A DNA stretch of 64,000 bases, taken from positions 372,001 to 436,000 of the forward strand of contig NZ_JACFYF010000001.1 in NCBI RefSeq assembly GCF_014050145.1, written 5' to 3'. This stretch comes from Vibrio marinisediminis. GTDB taxonomy: Bacteria > Pseudomonadota > Gammaproteobacteria > Enterobacterales > Vibrionaceae. Of the stretch, positions 1-8,715 are shown in pieces (the first letter of the stretch is position 1; every line of letters starts with the position of its first letter). The notes beneath the pieces are model-generated. The model saw only the letters and a list, made by a program, of their open reading frames with translations, was not told where the DNA came from and made no database searches. Made by a program: the position numbers and the translations under genes.

Positions 1-222
1 CACAGCAAATCGATGACGCAAAAAGTAAGGTTATTCGAACTGGATCACTTTTTGTAAGAGAATTTATTAGGTACTGCACAAATTTTTGTCACAAATAATG
101 CCCTATAGTTCATTATCCAATGACATAAATATAAATGATGCGAATAATGCCAACCAAAAAAAAGATCTGTTAACAACTCTAGGGCTTTGGCGCATCAAGA
201 AGAATGGTGTTCATCAACAAAC

Positions 223-2193
223 ATGACAACAATAATTTCTCGCCCATATCCATTGGGAGCCACCCTGTGTGAACAGGGATGCAACTTCGCAATATACGCA
301 CCAGATTGTGAAGAACTTTACTTAGCGCTATTCGACCCCGAAGGGCAGTATGTCACATACCAATTGACCCAAGAATATGCAGGTATCAAGCATATTTTCA
401 TGGAAAATATCACTGCTGGTCAGCGATATGGCTACATCACTACGATTAAAGGGCAAGAGCATTACCTCGCAGACCCATACGCCAAAGCTCTCGAACAACC
501 ACTGCATTACCAACCGCCATTCAGTGCGAAGAAAAGCTTTCAACTAGCCAAATGTCTTGTGACCGATGATCACTTCGACTGGCAGGGCGTCACTTCCCCG
601 CGAAGAGCCAAAAATGAAATGGTCCTGTTCGAAACGCACGTTAAAGGTGTTAGCAAACTCAACCTCGAAGTCGAAGAATCGTACCGAGGTCGATATTTAG
701 GCTTAGTCAGTGAAGCGATGCTGAATTTTTATAAACAGCAGAACATTAATACCATTCAACTACTGCCTGTGGCAGCCTGCATGCACGAACCACATCTGCT
801 GGAGATGAATAAGGTCAATTATTGGGGGTACAACCCATATCTATTTATGGTGCCCGACCCTCGCTATGCTGACAAAGATGCGGTTATAGAACTGAAGACA
901 GCCATCAGAGAGCTGCATCGAAATGGCATCGAAGTTATCCTAGATGTTGTTTATAACCATACTGCGGAAGCGGGACCCGATGGCCCTATATTTAACCTAA
1001 AAGCACTCGATAAAAACTATTACCTCAAGCATGGGCAACATTTTGCAAACTACACGGGGTGTGGCAACACGGTCGATCTCGCTTTTCAACCCGCACTGAA
1101 CATCGTAATGGACACGTTGCGCTATTGGGTCAACGAATACCATGTCGATGGCTTCCGCTTCGATCTTGCAGCGACGCTTGGACGTGAAGGTGAAAACTTC
1201 AATCCTAACAGTGGTTTTTTCAAAGCCATTGCACAAGACCCGGTACTGCAGCAAACCAAACTGATTGCTGAACCTTGGGATATCGGTCCGAATGGCTATC
1301 AAGTTGGGCACTTTCCCTTCGGTTGGAGTGAATGTAACGACCGCTTGCGCGATATCAGCCGCAGCTTTTGGCGAGGCGATCAAGGCTACCTCACTGAACT
1401 CGCCACTCGTATTATGGGCTCACGCGATCTCTACAGTGCCTCAAATTGGCCTTACCGACTAACAGTGAACTATGTCACCTATCACGACGGTTTTTGTTTA
1501 CAGGATCTTGTTTCCTACAAATCGAAACATAACGAAGCCAATGGTGAGCAAAATCGAGATGGGCACGGTGACAACCGCTCAGCCAACTACGGTATAGAAG
1601 GACCAACAGATGATCCTTTGATCATCGCTATCCGAGAAAAGCAAAAACGCAATTTAATGACAACGCTACTCTTCTCGTTTGGTATCCCTCATATCTTAAT
1701 GGCTGATGTACTGTCTCATAGCCAAAAAGGCAACAATAACGCCTACTGCCAAGACAATGAAATCAGTTGGTTAAATTGGCAGTTAGATGAAAACAAACAA
1801 GAGTTTAGAACATGGCTAGCACAGCTAATTACAGCTCGACAAGAAATTATGTTGCCATTTATTCGTGCTTTCAGTGGGGATAGCCGTAATAGTAATCGAG
1901 TTTACTGGCGTCAACTTGATGGCAGTGCAATCAGCCACGACGACTGGAACCAGCTAACTGCTGTTGGTCTGCATATGGGGATAGGAGAAGATGGCGACCA
2001 ACTTTTTTATGGTATTAACCAAACTGATGCGCCGGCTCGTTTTAGTTTACCAAGCAAAACCGACCAAGAGTGGTTGATGGTTTGTAACACCAGCTCCACT
2101 GAAATGAACCAGCCCGTTGAACGCAAGCAAATTGTTCTTGAACCAACCTCCATCGCCATTTTTTATAGCTCATCAACAATTCAAACAGAGTAA
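223..2193 (+). CDS. glgX: Glycogen debranching enzyme (isoamylase-type, GlgX)
   Basis: Hydrolyses alpha-1,6 branches of phosphorylase-trimmed glycogen in the cytoplasm. The 656 residues match the usual GlgX length. An N-terminal CBM48-like beta domain (PYPLGATLCEQGCNFAIYAP) precedes a GH13 barrel. The nucleophile Asp lies in VDGFRFDLAA, the acid Glu in LIAEPWDIG and the transition-state Asp in TYHDGF; VYNHTAEAG is conserved region I. The open frame reaches back to a TTG at 187, but the ATG at 223 (MTTIISRPYPLG) fits family N-termini better; neither has a strong Shine-Dalgarno. It stands alone, with no other glg gene in the window, and an inverted repeat follows the stop. Family assignment is secure. 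Confidence 0.95.
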   Translation: MTTIISRPYPLGATLCEQGCNFAIYAPDCEELYLALFDPEGQYVTYQLTQEYAGIKHIFMENITAGQRYGYITTIKGQEHYLADPYAKALEQPLHYQPPFSAKKSFQLAKCLVTDDHFDWQGVTSPRRAKNEMVLFETHVKGVSKLNLEVEESYRGRYLGLVSEAMLNFYKQQNINTIQLLPVAACMHEPHLLEMNKVNYWGYNPYLFMVPDPRYADKDAVIELKTAIRELHRNGIEVILDVVYNHTAEAGPDGPIFNLKALDKNYYLKHGQHFANYTGCGNTVDLAFQPALNIVMDTLRYWVNEYHVDGFRFDLAATLGREGENFNPNSGFFKAIAQDPVLQQTKLIAEPWDIGPNGYQVGHFPFGWSECNDRLRDISRSFWRGDQGYLTELATRIMGSRDLYSASNWPYRLTVNYVTYHDGFCLQDLVSYKSKHNEANGEQNRDGHGDNRSANYGIEGPTDDPLIIAIREKQKRNLMTTLLFSFGIPHILMADVLSHSQKGNNNAYCQDNEISWLNWQLDENKQEFRTWLAQLITARQEIMLPFIRAFSGDSRNSNRVYWRQLDGSAISHDDWNQLTAVGLHMGIGEDGDQLFYGINQTDAPARFSLPSKTDQEWLMVCNTSSTEMNQPVERKQIVLEPTSIAIFYSSSTIQTE

Positions 2194-2206
2194 CGCTTAA
2201 AAGCAC

Positions 2207-2235
2207 GCATCGAGTTGTCATACTCAACTCGATGC
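2207..2235 (+). terminator. Terminator-like hairpin after glgX
   Basis: A perfect 11-bp inverted repeat (GCATCGAGTTG, 7-nt loop, CAACTCGATGC) starts 14 nt after the glgX stop. No T-run follows, so it may be an mRNA 3' stabiliser or part of a Rho-dependent end rather than a classical intrinsic terminator. Confidence 0.5.
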
Positions 2236-2330
2236 TATAAAGCGAGTATATCTGCATTGCCTATCTAATCAAATAGCTTTAAAATACGACACATATCACA
2301 ATAATTCTAAATAAGTTGGCAATTTCTAAC

Positions 2331-4097
2331 ATGGCTTTACCTAAGTTCGTCACACGGACACTTAGACCGTACGTTATACTGTTATCTATTAGTATGTTAT
2401 ACCTCGCGTATGTTCAACTGCAAACTTCAGAACAAAATGCCCATTCCCAGTCACTTGCTAATCTTAATACGGCAGCACATTTAGTCTCATCTCAAGTTGA
2501 AGCCGCATCGAGCAAGTTATTCTTGCTCGATGATGCACAATCACTGACTGAATTTGATAACACAGCAAAACGCATTTTAAAGCATTCTCCTATTTATGCT
2601 GATATCGTTCACGTCAACCTTGAAACCGGACAATACCGCTCCGCATTGCTCAACCCAACGACGGCAGAGAAAGATTCCGATATTGTATGGACACCGTTGA
2701 TAAAGTTTTCGCCACACATCGCCATCTCGTCTCTGTATGAAAAGTCACCCGGGTATTGGGTATTTGCCGTAAGATACATACCCAATGCATCAGAGCAGCT
2801 TTGGCTAGAGTTCGACTTGAAGCACGCGACTCAAAGTTTACGCGGCTTACGCACTCTGGACGAAGGCTATGTCTTTGTCATTGATAAACATACAGGACGA
2901 TTGATCTTCCATCCCGATCCCAATCGTATCGGGACACCTTCAATCAGCTACCATAGCGGGATCAGCGAATTGGTTGAGTCTGGTACTAAGTTTGCGGAGT
3001 ATGAATACTACTATCGCGACCAATTTAAAGTGTCGGTATTTGATGCTGACAATGGCTTCGATTGGGTGTTTATTTCAGGCACCGATCGCTCCGACATCTT
3101 AGCGGCATCGTATCAATTTGGCTTAGCAGCAGTTTTTATTGTTTCCCTACTTTACCTTGCGATTGCTATTAGCTATTTAACCAAGCAATTGAGCTTAGCA
3201 CTTGCCGAACTCAATGGTCAGTCAGATCTGGCTGGATTTAAGCACCAATTACGCTACACCTTAGATCGCTTCATTCCGCATCAAGGCATTCAATTCTGCT
3301 TGTATAACAGCCAGCATGGGCATTACTCAACGTTGGATTTTCACGGCAACGGACGTGTTGTCATGGAAGATAAAGCACTAGCCAACCGTTTTTCAGCGGG
3401 AAAAATTAGCTACTTAAGTAAATCGGATGCCGATCCACTGGCTCAGAAATTACAAATTCACTCGAATCACTATGTGATTCCGCTGCATAGCCAAGGTGAC
3501 CTGATCGCCATCATTTATATACAAGCATGGTTACCGAGTTGTGGCAGTATTTTGCGCATGATTCGCAATTATACCGAAGTTGCACTGAGCAACTTGTTGT
3601 TGCGTAAGAAATTACTACGTATCGATGTCATGACCAAGCTAGACAGCCAACACACGATGAATGCCTCGATCGATTGCCATCAAAATTCCGATCATGTGTT
3701 TTTCGCCCAGTTAGAGATAGATTTCTTCGAGCAAATTTTGAACCATCATGGAACACAGTGCGCCGACAAAATCATTTTAGCGACGGCGGAACTGATGCAA
3801 ATCTGTTTTCCAAAACCTCGGGCGATCAGCCTGTCTCGCGACGGACTAAACAAATTCTGCATACTATTCCATGCACATGATGCCGATGATGCACTCAATA
3901 AATGCGAAGAATTGAGAGTTCTCGTTGAGAAAAACCCTGTCAAGCTAGGCGAAATTAGTATTCCATACACTGTCAGCATCGGCGGTGGCGTGGTAGAAAG
4001 CGCTCACCAAGAAACGCTAAATACCGTAGAAAAAGCACTCTATAAAGCAAAAGGCGCAGGTCGTAATCAAGTCAGCTTTAACGCCTACAATAGCTAG
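2331..4097 (+). CDS. Membrane sensor protein with degenerate GGDEF domain
   Basis: 588 residues from the ATG at 2331; a TTG five codons upstream is less likely. A first membrane helix (about residues 10-25) leads to a periplasmic sensor region resembling a Cache fold. A second helix follows (AVFIVSLLYLAIAISYL), then about 130 residues that could be GAF-like, then a GGDEF-type domain. The C-terminal landmarks of GGDEF are present (VSIGGGVV, ALYKAKGAGRNQV), but the signature reads GLNKF in place of GGDEF, and the usual DxDxFK reads EIDFFEQ. It therefore probably cannot make c-di-GMP and may sense, bind or scaffold instead. There is no EAL domain. Family is clear; function is inferred. Confidence 0.85.
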   Translation: MALPKFVTRTLRPYVILLSISMLYLAYVQLQTSEQNAHSQSLANLNTAAHLVSSQVEAASSKLFLLDDAQSLTEFDNTAKRILKHSPIYADIVHVNLETGQYRSALLNPTTAEKDSDIVWTPLIKFSPHIAISSLYEKSPGYWVFAVRYIPNASEQLWLEFDLKHATQSLRGLRTLDEGYVFVIDKHTGRLIFHPDPNRIGTPSISYHSGISELVESGTKFAEYEYYYRDQFKVSVFDADNGFDWVFISGTDRSDILAASYQFGLAAVFIVSLLYLAIAISYLTKQLSLALAELNGQSDLAGFKHQLRYTLDRFIPHQGIQFCLYNSQHGHYSTLDFHGNGRVVMEDKALANRFSAGKISYLSKSDADPLAQKLQIHSNHYVIPLHSQGDLIAIIYIQAWLPSCGSILRMIRNYTEVALSNLLLRKKLLRIDVMTKLDSQHTMNASIDCHQNSDHVFFAQLEIDFFEQILNHHGTQCADKIILATAELMQICFPKPRAISLSRDGLNKFCILFHAHDADDALNKCEELRVLVEKNPVKLGEISIPYTVSIGGGVVESAHQETLNTVEKALYKAKGAGRNQVSFNAYNS

Positions 4098-4133
4098 CAC
4101 CTCGATCTATCACACCTCGTCAGTGAAATTCGT

Positions 4134-4160
4134 AAAAGGAGGCTTTGCCTCCTTTTTATT
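4134..4160 (+). terminator. Intrinsic terminator after the GGDEF-like gene
   Basis: Stem AAAAGGAGGC / GCCTCCTTTT with a short TTT loop, running into a T-rich tract, 37 nt after the preceding stop. Confidence 0.85.
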
Positions 4161-4264
4161 GTCGTGACACAAGCCCCACCCCATCCACACTCTGGGCTAA
4201 TTCCCTTGGCGGGAAGGTCGTAGACTGCGACAATGAACATTCATCGCTTGCTCAAGGATTCAGT

Positions 4265-5134
4265 ATGACTGAACAGAAACTCTCCACCTCCCAATTGGCT
4301 AAAAAACGAGGCATCAATGCAAAGCAGCTTTTTAGCGATCTTAAACGAGCAGGTTATATCAACCGTGGAGAAGATGGCTGGGTACTGACAGAGATAGGCG
4401 CTAAATTTGGTGGTGAGTATAGACAACACACCAAGTTTGGTAAGTTCATTGTTTGGCCTGATAACCTGTTAATTGATGACACTCTCAGTAGCGGTAAGCA
4501 GCTTAGCGCTACCCAACTTGGCGAGCGATTAAACCTGAATGCGAAGCGAGTGAATCAATTACTTAGTGAGTTAGGTTGGATCAAAAAGAATGAACAAGGA
4601 TGGCAAGTGACCCCCGCAGGGTTAACTCATGGGGCACAGCAAAAAACCGATAGAGAGAGTCAGCAACTATTCGTACTTTGGCATGACACCATTACCCGTA
4701 ATAAACGCCTCAAGCAGACGGTGATTGAATATCTAGGGCAAGATGCCAATGCAAAATCCACCGACAAATCCTTCTCCAGCTTTCAGCAAAAATTTGCAGC
4801 CAAGCACCGAACATTAGATGGGCATTACGTTCGCTCTCGCGCTGAGCTGATCATCGATAATTGGCTCTATATGAACGGTATTGTACACGCCTACGATAGG
4901 CAACTTCCGATTGAAGAAGATCAACTGAGTGATTTCTATCTGCCTAGCGGGAAAGTCTACTTGCAGTATTGGGGAGATGATAATGGTCCGGCGAGCGAGC
5001 GGGATATCGAACGTATCAAGCAACTTTATCAACAGCATCAGTTCTCACTGATAGAAATTTTTTCCGATGACATTGAAAAGCTCGATCACGTGCTACCAAG
5101 TCGGTTACGAGAGTTCGGTATTAAAGCTTACTAG
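4265..5134 (+). CDS. Two winged-helix-like repeats plus PD-(D/E)XK-like domain protein
   Basis: 289 residues from ATG 4265 (MTEQKLSTSQLAKKRG); the frame extends upstream only through the preceding terminator. Two similar DNA-binding-like repeats occupy about residues 8-60 and 75-125 (STSQLAKKRGINAKQLFSDL and SATQLGERLNLNAKRVNQLL), each followed by GW and a TP/TE-AG turn. The C-terminal about 110 residues resemble nuclease domains attached to helicases: VRSRAELIIDNWLY, then SDFYLP, then VYLQYWG. The last strand normally carries ExK or E-W; here the acid is Gln. It may bind DNA without cutting it. I recognise the folds but no characterised homologue. Confidence 0.65.
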   Translation: MTEQKLSTSQLAKKRGINAKQLFSDLKRAGYINRGEDGWVLTEIGAKFGGEYRQHTKFGKFIVWPDNLLIDDTLSSGKQLSATQLGERLNLNAKRVNQLLSELGWIKKNEQGWQVTPAGLTHGAQQKTDRESQQLFVLWHDTITRNKRLKQTVIEYLGQDANAKSTDKSFSSFQQKFAAKHRTLDGHYVRSRAELIIDNWLYMNGIVHAYDRQLPIEEDQLSDFYLPSGKVYLQYWGDDNGPASERDIERIKQLYQQHQFSLIEIFSDDIEKLDHVLPSRLREFGIKAY

Positions 5135-5170
5135 TCTTGGTTAATTCTAGTAAACCGAGCTAACACAAAC

Positions 5171-5200
5171 AAAAACGCCGCATTAAATGCGGCGTTATTT
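5171..5200. terminator. Bidirectional terminator
   Basis: AACGCCGCATT aaat-type hairpin (AACGCCGC ... GCGGCGTT) with A-run on the left and T-run on the right, between two convergent genes. It can end both. Confidence 0.85.
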
Positions 5201-5218
5201 CATCTAACCAGTCAATCA

Positions 5219-5650
5219 TTAACGACGTAATGAGTAACGAGCTGCCGCCGCTTCTTCTTTCGAAACCACGGTTTTACCAATAGGCGCGAGTGAAATCACC
5301 GCCAACTTAAGGTGCTGAAGCGCAAACGGAATACCAATGATGGTAACAAAGCAGGCAACCGCAGAAAGAATATGACCAATCGCTAGCCAAATACCCGCAA
5401 GTAAGAACCAGATAACGTTACCTACCACACCCAATGGGCTGGTACCTATGTCCATTTCATTGGTCAATTCATCACGTGAAATGGCCTCTTGTCCGAATGG
5501 GAAGAACGAAAAATTCCCCATAACAAAACAGGCTCTACCCCATGGAATACCGACGATGCTGATGAATGCAAGTAAGCCAAATAGCCACCACATCAACCCC
5601 ATAACTACACCACCGCAAATAAACCAAATGATGTTCCCTAGTGTGCGCAT
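5219..5650 (-). CDS. yccF: YccF domain-containing inner membrane protein
   Basis: 143 residues with two YccF repeats, each a pair of hydrophobic helices. The first reads LGNIIWFICGG...GIPWGRACF and the second GNVIWFLLAG...GIPFALQHLKLA. The IxGIPxG/F turn is the family hallmark. In E. coli the homologue lies near helD and has no firm biochemical role. It appears monocistronic here and shares a terminator with the convergent winged-helix gene. Assignment is strong; function is unknown. Confidence 0.9.
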   Translation of the reverse strand: MRTLGNIIWFICGGVVMGLMWWLFGLLAFISIVGIPWGRACFVMGNFSFFPFGQEAISRDELTNEMDIGTSPLGVVGNVIWFLLAGIWLAIGHILSAVACFVTIIGIPFALQHLKLAVISLAPIGKTVVSKEEAAAARYSLRR

Positions 5651-5776
5651 ATATTAAGACCCTCTTTGTAAAAACTGGCAATAAAAGTAGAGAGTGACTA
5701 TACCCAAGCAATCAATAAAACACTTTATGCTGTTTGAATATGACAGTATTCATATTTTACATGAACCTAGTATGAA

Positions 5777-6511
5777 TCAAACCACGCTTAGACCTTGCCA
5801 AACTGCCGTCGCACCACTCAATGAGCATAGCAGCAACGCTCCGATACGGATCTTTTCTTTGGGTAATGCCCCGGTTGTCGCCAGCGCTAATTGATAGCCA
5901 AGCCAAGCGGCTGGGATCAATGGAATCGTGATCCATACATGGTGAAGAGTGAGAAAGCCAGCCGGAGCTTGAACAATCAAAGAGATGACCGAACTAAACA
6001 CAAAAAACGCTGACAAATTACCACGTAACTGGTTCGCCTCTTGATGCTGTAATAACAGCGCCATTGGTGGACCACCTATGGCAGAACTGGTGCCGAAAAA
6101 TCCGGAAAAGAAACCCGCTATACCCATCCGTATTGGTGTCGGCTCTATACGAAATGGCAGCATACTGACGACAACGGCAAGCAGTACCAAAATACCTAAC
6201 CACAGCGCTAAAACATCACTAGACACCATCACTAACAATAGCCCGCCAGCAATGGAACCCGGTACGCGCCCTACAAGCGCCATTTTTAGCCCACCGATCT
6301 CAACATTGCTTCGGTATTTGTAAGCGTTAAGAATAGAAATAAATAGCGCCACCATCACGATGGGTGAAGGCACGTAAACTGGAGAAACAAGGAAAAGAAG
6401 AGGTGCTGCTACGATCGCCAAGCCAAAGCCAATCGAGGTTTGGACGAAAGCACCAACAAAAATCAGAAACGCAGCGATAAGCGCTTCCGATGTGACCCAT
6501 TCAGAGAACAT
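5777..6511 (-). CDS. TSUP family sulfite/organosulfonate exporter (TauE/SafE)
   Basis: 244 residues of nearly continuous membrane helices, about eight. TSUP features include FVGAFVQTSIGFGLAIVAAPL at the start and GFFSGFFGTSSAIGGPPMALLL in the middle, where the GxFxGxxG-type repeats sit. The family moves small anions such as sulfite, sulfoacetate or taurine-derived sulfonates across the inner membrane, and the substrate cannot be read from sequence. The gene lies just downstream of, and on the same strand as, the MFS gene, with an 83-bp gap, so co-transcription is possible. Confidence 0.88.
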   Translation of the reverse strand: MFSEWVTSEALIAAFLIFVGAFVQTSIGFGLAIVAAPLLFLVSPVYVPSPIVMVALFISILNAYKYRSNVEIGGLKMALVGRVPGSIAGGLLLVMVSSDVLALWLGILVLLAVVVSMLPFRIEPTPIRMGIAGFFSGFFGTSSAIGGPPMALLLQHQEANQLRGNLSAFFVFSSVISLIVQAPAGFLTLHHVWITIPLIPAAWLGYQLALATTGALPKEKIRIGALLLCSLSGATAVWQGLSVV

Positions 6512-6594
6512 GGATAAGATCCAACTACAGAAAAGAAGAAAGCCGAGTATAACTCAGCTCTCTTTTAGTCAGTTAATAATAAATTGGTTAGCAA

Positions 6595-7803
6595 TTATGC
6601 AGCCGCTAAACGAGCCACTGGCTTATCATTGATAGGGATATGAATCAAAGCCGCCAAAAATGCTAGTACAACAGTAGACCACCAAATAGGGTCATAACTG
6701 CCATAATAATCGTAAATTCGACCGCCGACCCATGCACCTAAGAAGCTCCCTACTTGGTGAGTAAAGAAAACCAAACCATAAAGAGTTGAAAGGTAACGCG
6801 CACCAAAAATCTGGCGAACCAAACCCGATGTTAGCGGTACGGTACCTAACCAACAAAAGCCAATAGCACCACCAAAGATGGCTGCTGTATTTTCAGTAAT
6901 AGGTAATGTAACAAAACACGCAATCACAACGGTACGCATCAAATACAAGGCCGTCATAACATAACGCTTGTTGAACTTATCACCCATTACGCCCCAAAAA
7001 TAAGAGCCAAAAATATTGAAAATACCCACATAAGCCAATGCCATCGCTGCGCTCGAAGCAGGTAAATGTTTATCGGCAAGATAACTCGGTAAGTGCGTAG
7101 CAATAAACATCACATGGAAGCCACACACAAAGAAACCAGCGTGGATCAACCAATAACCTTTGTGGTGGAACGCTTCTTTGATCGCTTGTGTTAACGTTAA
7201 GTCGTCGTGCGCATGGCTCGTGCTAACCGCATTCACCTTTTGTGAGGTTTTCATAAACAGGCTGAGTGCCATCATCACCGTACAAAGCACGGCAAAGGCT
7301 TGCAAAGCTTGCTGCCAGCCAAAATCCGTCATCAACCATTGCGCACCAGGAATCACAGCAAACATGCCAAACGACCCTGCCGCCGTGGTTAAACCAAAGG
7401 CTTTTGCTGCATGTTCGGCTGGAACAACCTTAGCCACTGCACCTAAAACAATCACATAACTGGTGGCACTTAAACCTAAGCCGACCAAAGCACCTAGCGA
7501 TACATACAGCATGCTCGCTTCGCTGGTAATCGAGGTTAAATACAGACCCAACGCATAAGAAAGTGCACCTAAAAAGATAATGCGTTTAGAACCAAATTTG
7601 TCTGCCGCCATGCCAATAAATGGCTGAAATACGCCAAATAAGAGGTTTTGCAAAGCAATAGCAAAACTAAAAAATTCACGCCCAGTGCCGAAATGCTCTG
7701 AGATGGGCATCATAAAGATACCGAAAGATTGGCGGATACCTAAGCTGGTGATCAAAACACCGATCCCAAGCCATACCAATAATGGAAAACGAAAAATACT
7801 CAT
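6595..7803 (-). CDS. MFS transporter (monocarboxylate/oxalate-formate-like)
   Basis: 402 residues with 12 predicted helices. The MFS loop 2-3 motif appears as GMAADKFGSKR and a weaker copy as GVMGDKFNKR in the second half. The N-terminus (GIRQSFGIFMMPISEHFGTGREFFSFAIALQNL) resembles the monocarboxylate/oxalate-formate branch. AAGG sits just before the ATG. The gene starts 7 bp after a tiny His-rich reading frame on the same strand, so the two are probably translated from one message. Substrate is unknown. Confidence 0.88.
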   Translation of the reverse strand: MSIFRFPLLVWLGIGVLITSLGIRQSFGIFMMPISEHFGTGREFFSFAIALQNLLFGVFQPFIGMAADKFGSKRIIFLGALSYALGLYLTSITSEASMLYVSLGALVGLGLSATSYVIVLGAVAKVVPAEHAAKAFGLTTAAGSFGMFAVIPGAQWLMTDFGWQQALQAFAVLCTVMMALSLFMKTSQKVNAVSTSHAHDDLTLTQAIKEAFHHKGYWLIHAGFFVCGFHVMFIATHLPSYLADKHLPASSAAMALAYVGIFNIFGSYFWGVMGDKFNKRYVMTALYLMRTVVIACFVTLPITENTAAIFGGAIGFCWLGTVPLTSGLVRQIFGARYLSTLYGLVFFTHQVGSFLGAWVGGRIYDYYGSYDPIWWSTVVLAFLAALIHIPINDKPVARLAAA

Positions 7804-7810
7804 AACAACC

Positions 7811-7990
7811 TTAGTGATGATGTGGATGAGAAGAATGTTCTTCTACACCACTTTGTTGATGACAACCCATATCAACCGCTTGCTGTGCCAATAGCTCTAA
7901 CAACGGTTCGCAGTGATGCACCGCAACCAAGGTCACACCTAACAGCAACACCATTCTGGTTAGCTGAGCAGTCAAAGATTGAGAGAACAT
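7811..7990 (-). CDS. Small His-rich protein upstream of MFS transporter
   Basis: 59 residues starting MFSQSLTAQLTRM, with AGGA 7 nt before the ATG. A hydrophobic stretch (MVLLLGVTLVAVHH) could be a signal or membrane anchor, and the tail CHQQSGVEEHSSHPHHH is rich in His and Cys and could bind metal. It ends 7 bp before the MFS start. The opposite-strand frame over the same DNA has no comparable start signal. I do not recognise a family; coding status rests on the ribosome site and operon position. Confidence 0.6.
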   Translation of the reverse strand: MFSQSLTAQLTRMVLLLGVTLVAVHHCEPLLELLAQQAVDMGCHQQSGVEEHSSHPHHH

Positions 7991-8095
7991 ACTGTGTCCT
8001 AAAATTAAAAGAGCGCGGAGTGTATGGCGCGGCTGACGAAACACCTAATGAAATTTAGTCAGCTAATTTATGCATATTTTGCATATCAAGATTAG

Positions 8096-8515
8096 CTAGG
8101 TAGTAGTTTGCGCATACTCTTTAGCTTTCACTAAGTCAAAACCTTCATCAATCCATCCGGTGATGCCGCCTATCATTTTCTTCACTGGTCTGCCCAATTT
8201 AGCCAATCTTATCGCGGCTTTTTCAGTGCCATTGCAGTGTGGTCCGGCACAATAAACAACAAACAATGTCTCAATTGGGTAGCTTGTCAGCGTCTTCTCA
8301 TTGAGTCGGCTATGAGCAATATTCACCGCCCCTTCAATATGTCCGTTTTCAAATAGCTCGTAACCTCGCACATCCAGTAACACAAAATCTTGCCTGTGAT
8401 TGCTGATTGCATGGTGCACATCCCAACAATCGGTCTCGAACTCAAGCAAACGGCTAAAATGCGCTAGAGCTTGCGCGCTTGGGGCTGCGGGAACCCTTGA
8501 AACTGAACTTGACAT
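8096..8515 (-). CDS. Rhodanese-like sulfurtransferase domain protein
   Basis: 139 residues forming a single rhodanese domain. FVLLDVRGYELFENGHIEGAVNI is the CH2A region, and VVYCAGPHCNGTEKAA is the active loop with catalytic Cys followed by an unusual second Cys. GGITGWIDEGF is the C-terminal landmark. Single-domain rhodaneses move sulfane sulfur or act in redox repair. It is divergent from a GlxA-type regulator with a 200-bp shared upstream region, so that regulator may control it. Confidence 0.9.
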   Translation of the reverse strand: MSSSVSRVPAAPSAQALAHFSRLLEFETDCWDVHHAISNHRQDFVLLDVRGYELFENGHIEGAVNIAHSRLNEKTLTSYPIETLFVVYCAGPHCNGTEKAAIRLAKLGRPVKKMIGGITGWIDEGFDLVKAKEYAQTTT

Positions 8516-8715
8516 AACATCTCCTTACTATTGTTAGCTTTGAAGTTTCCTTTTCAACATCATTATTGGTAGTTGAGCGTTATTTGACCATTGGCTTTCA
8601 AGTCAATACTCGCTAACATCAAGCCAACATCAAGAGAGTGCTGCAAAGCACATAGAGGCATAAGACCTTAGTTACAATAAGAGTGGGGTTTTATGCTTAG
8701 TGAAGGAGGACAACA

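Noticed and set aside
1-186. Possible gene end or promoter at the window start
   Set aside because: No reading frame or clear promoter hexamers; left undescribed beyond the glgX upstream region.
7822-8058. Plus-strand 78-codon frame over the small His-rich gene
   Set aside because: No ribosome site; the opposite strand has a good one and sits in an operon.
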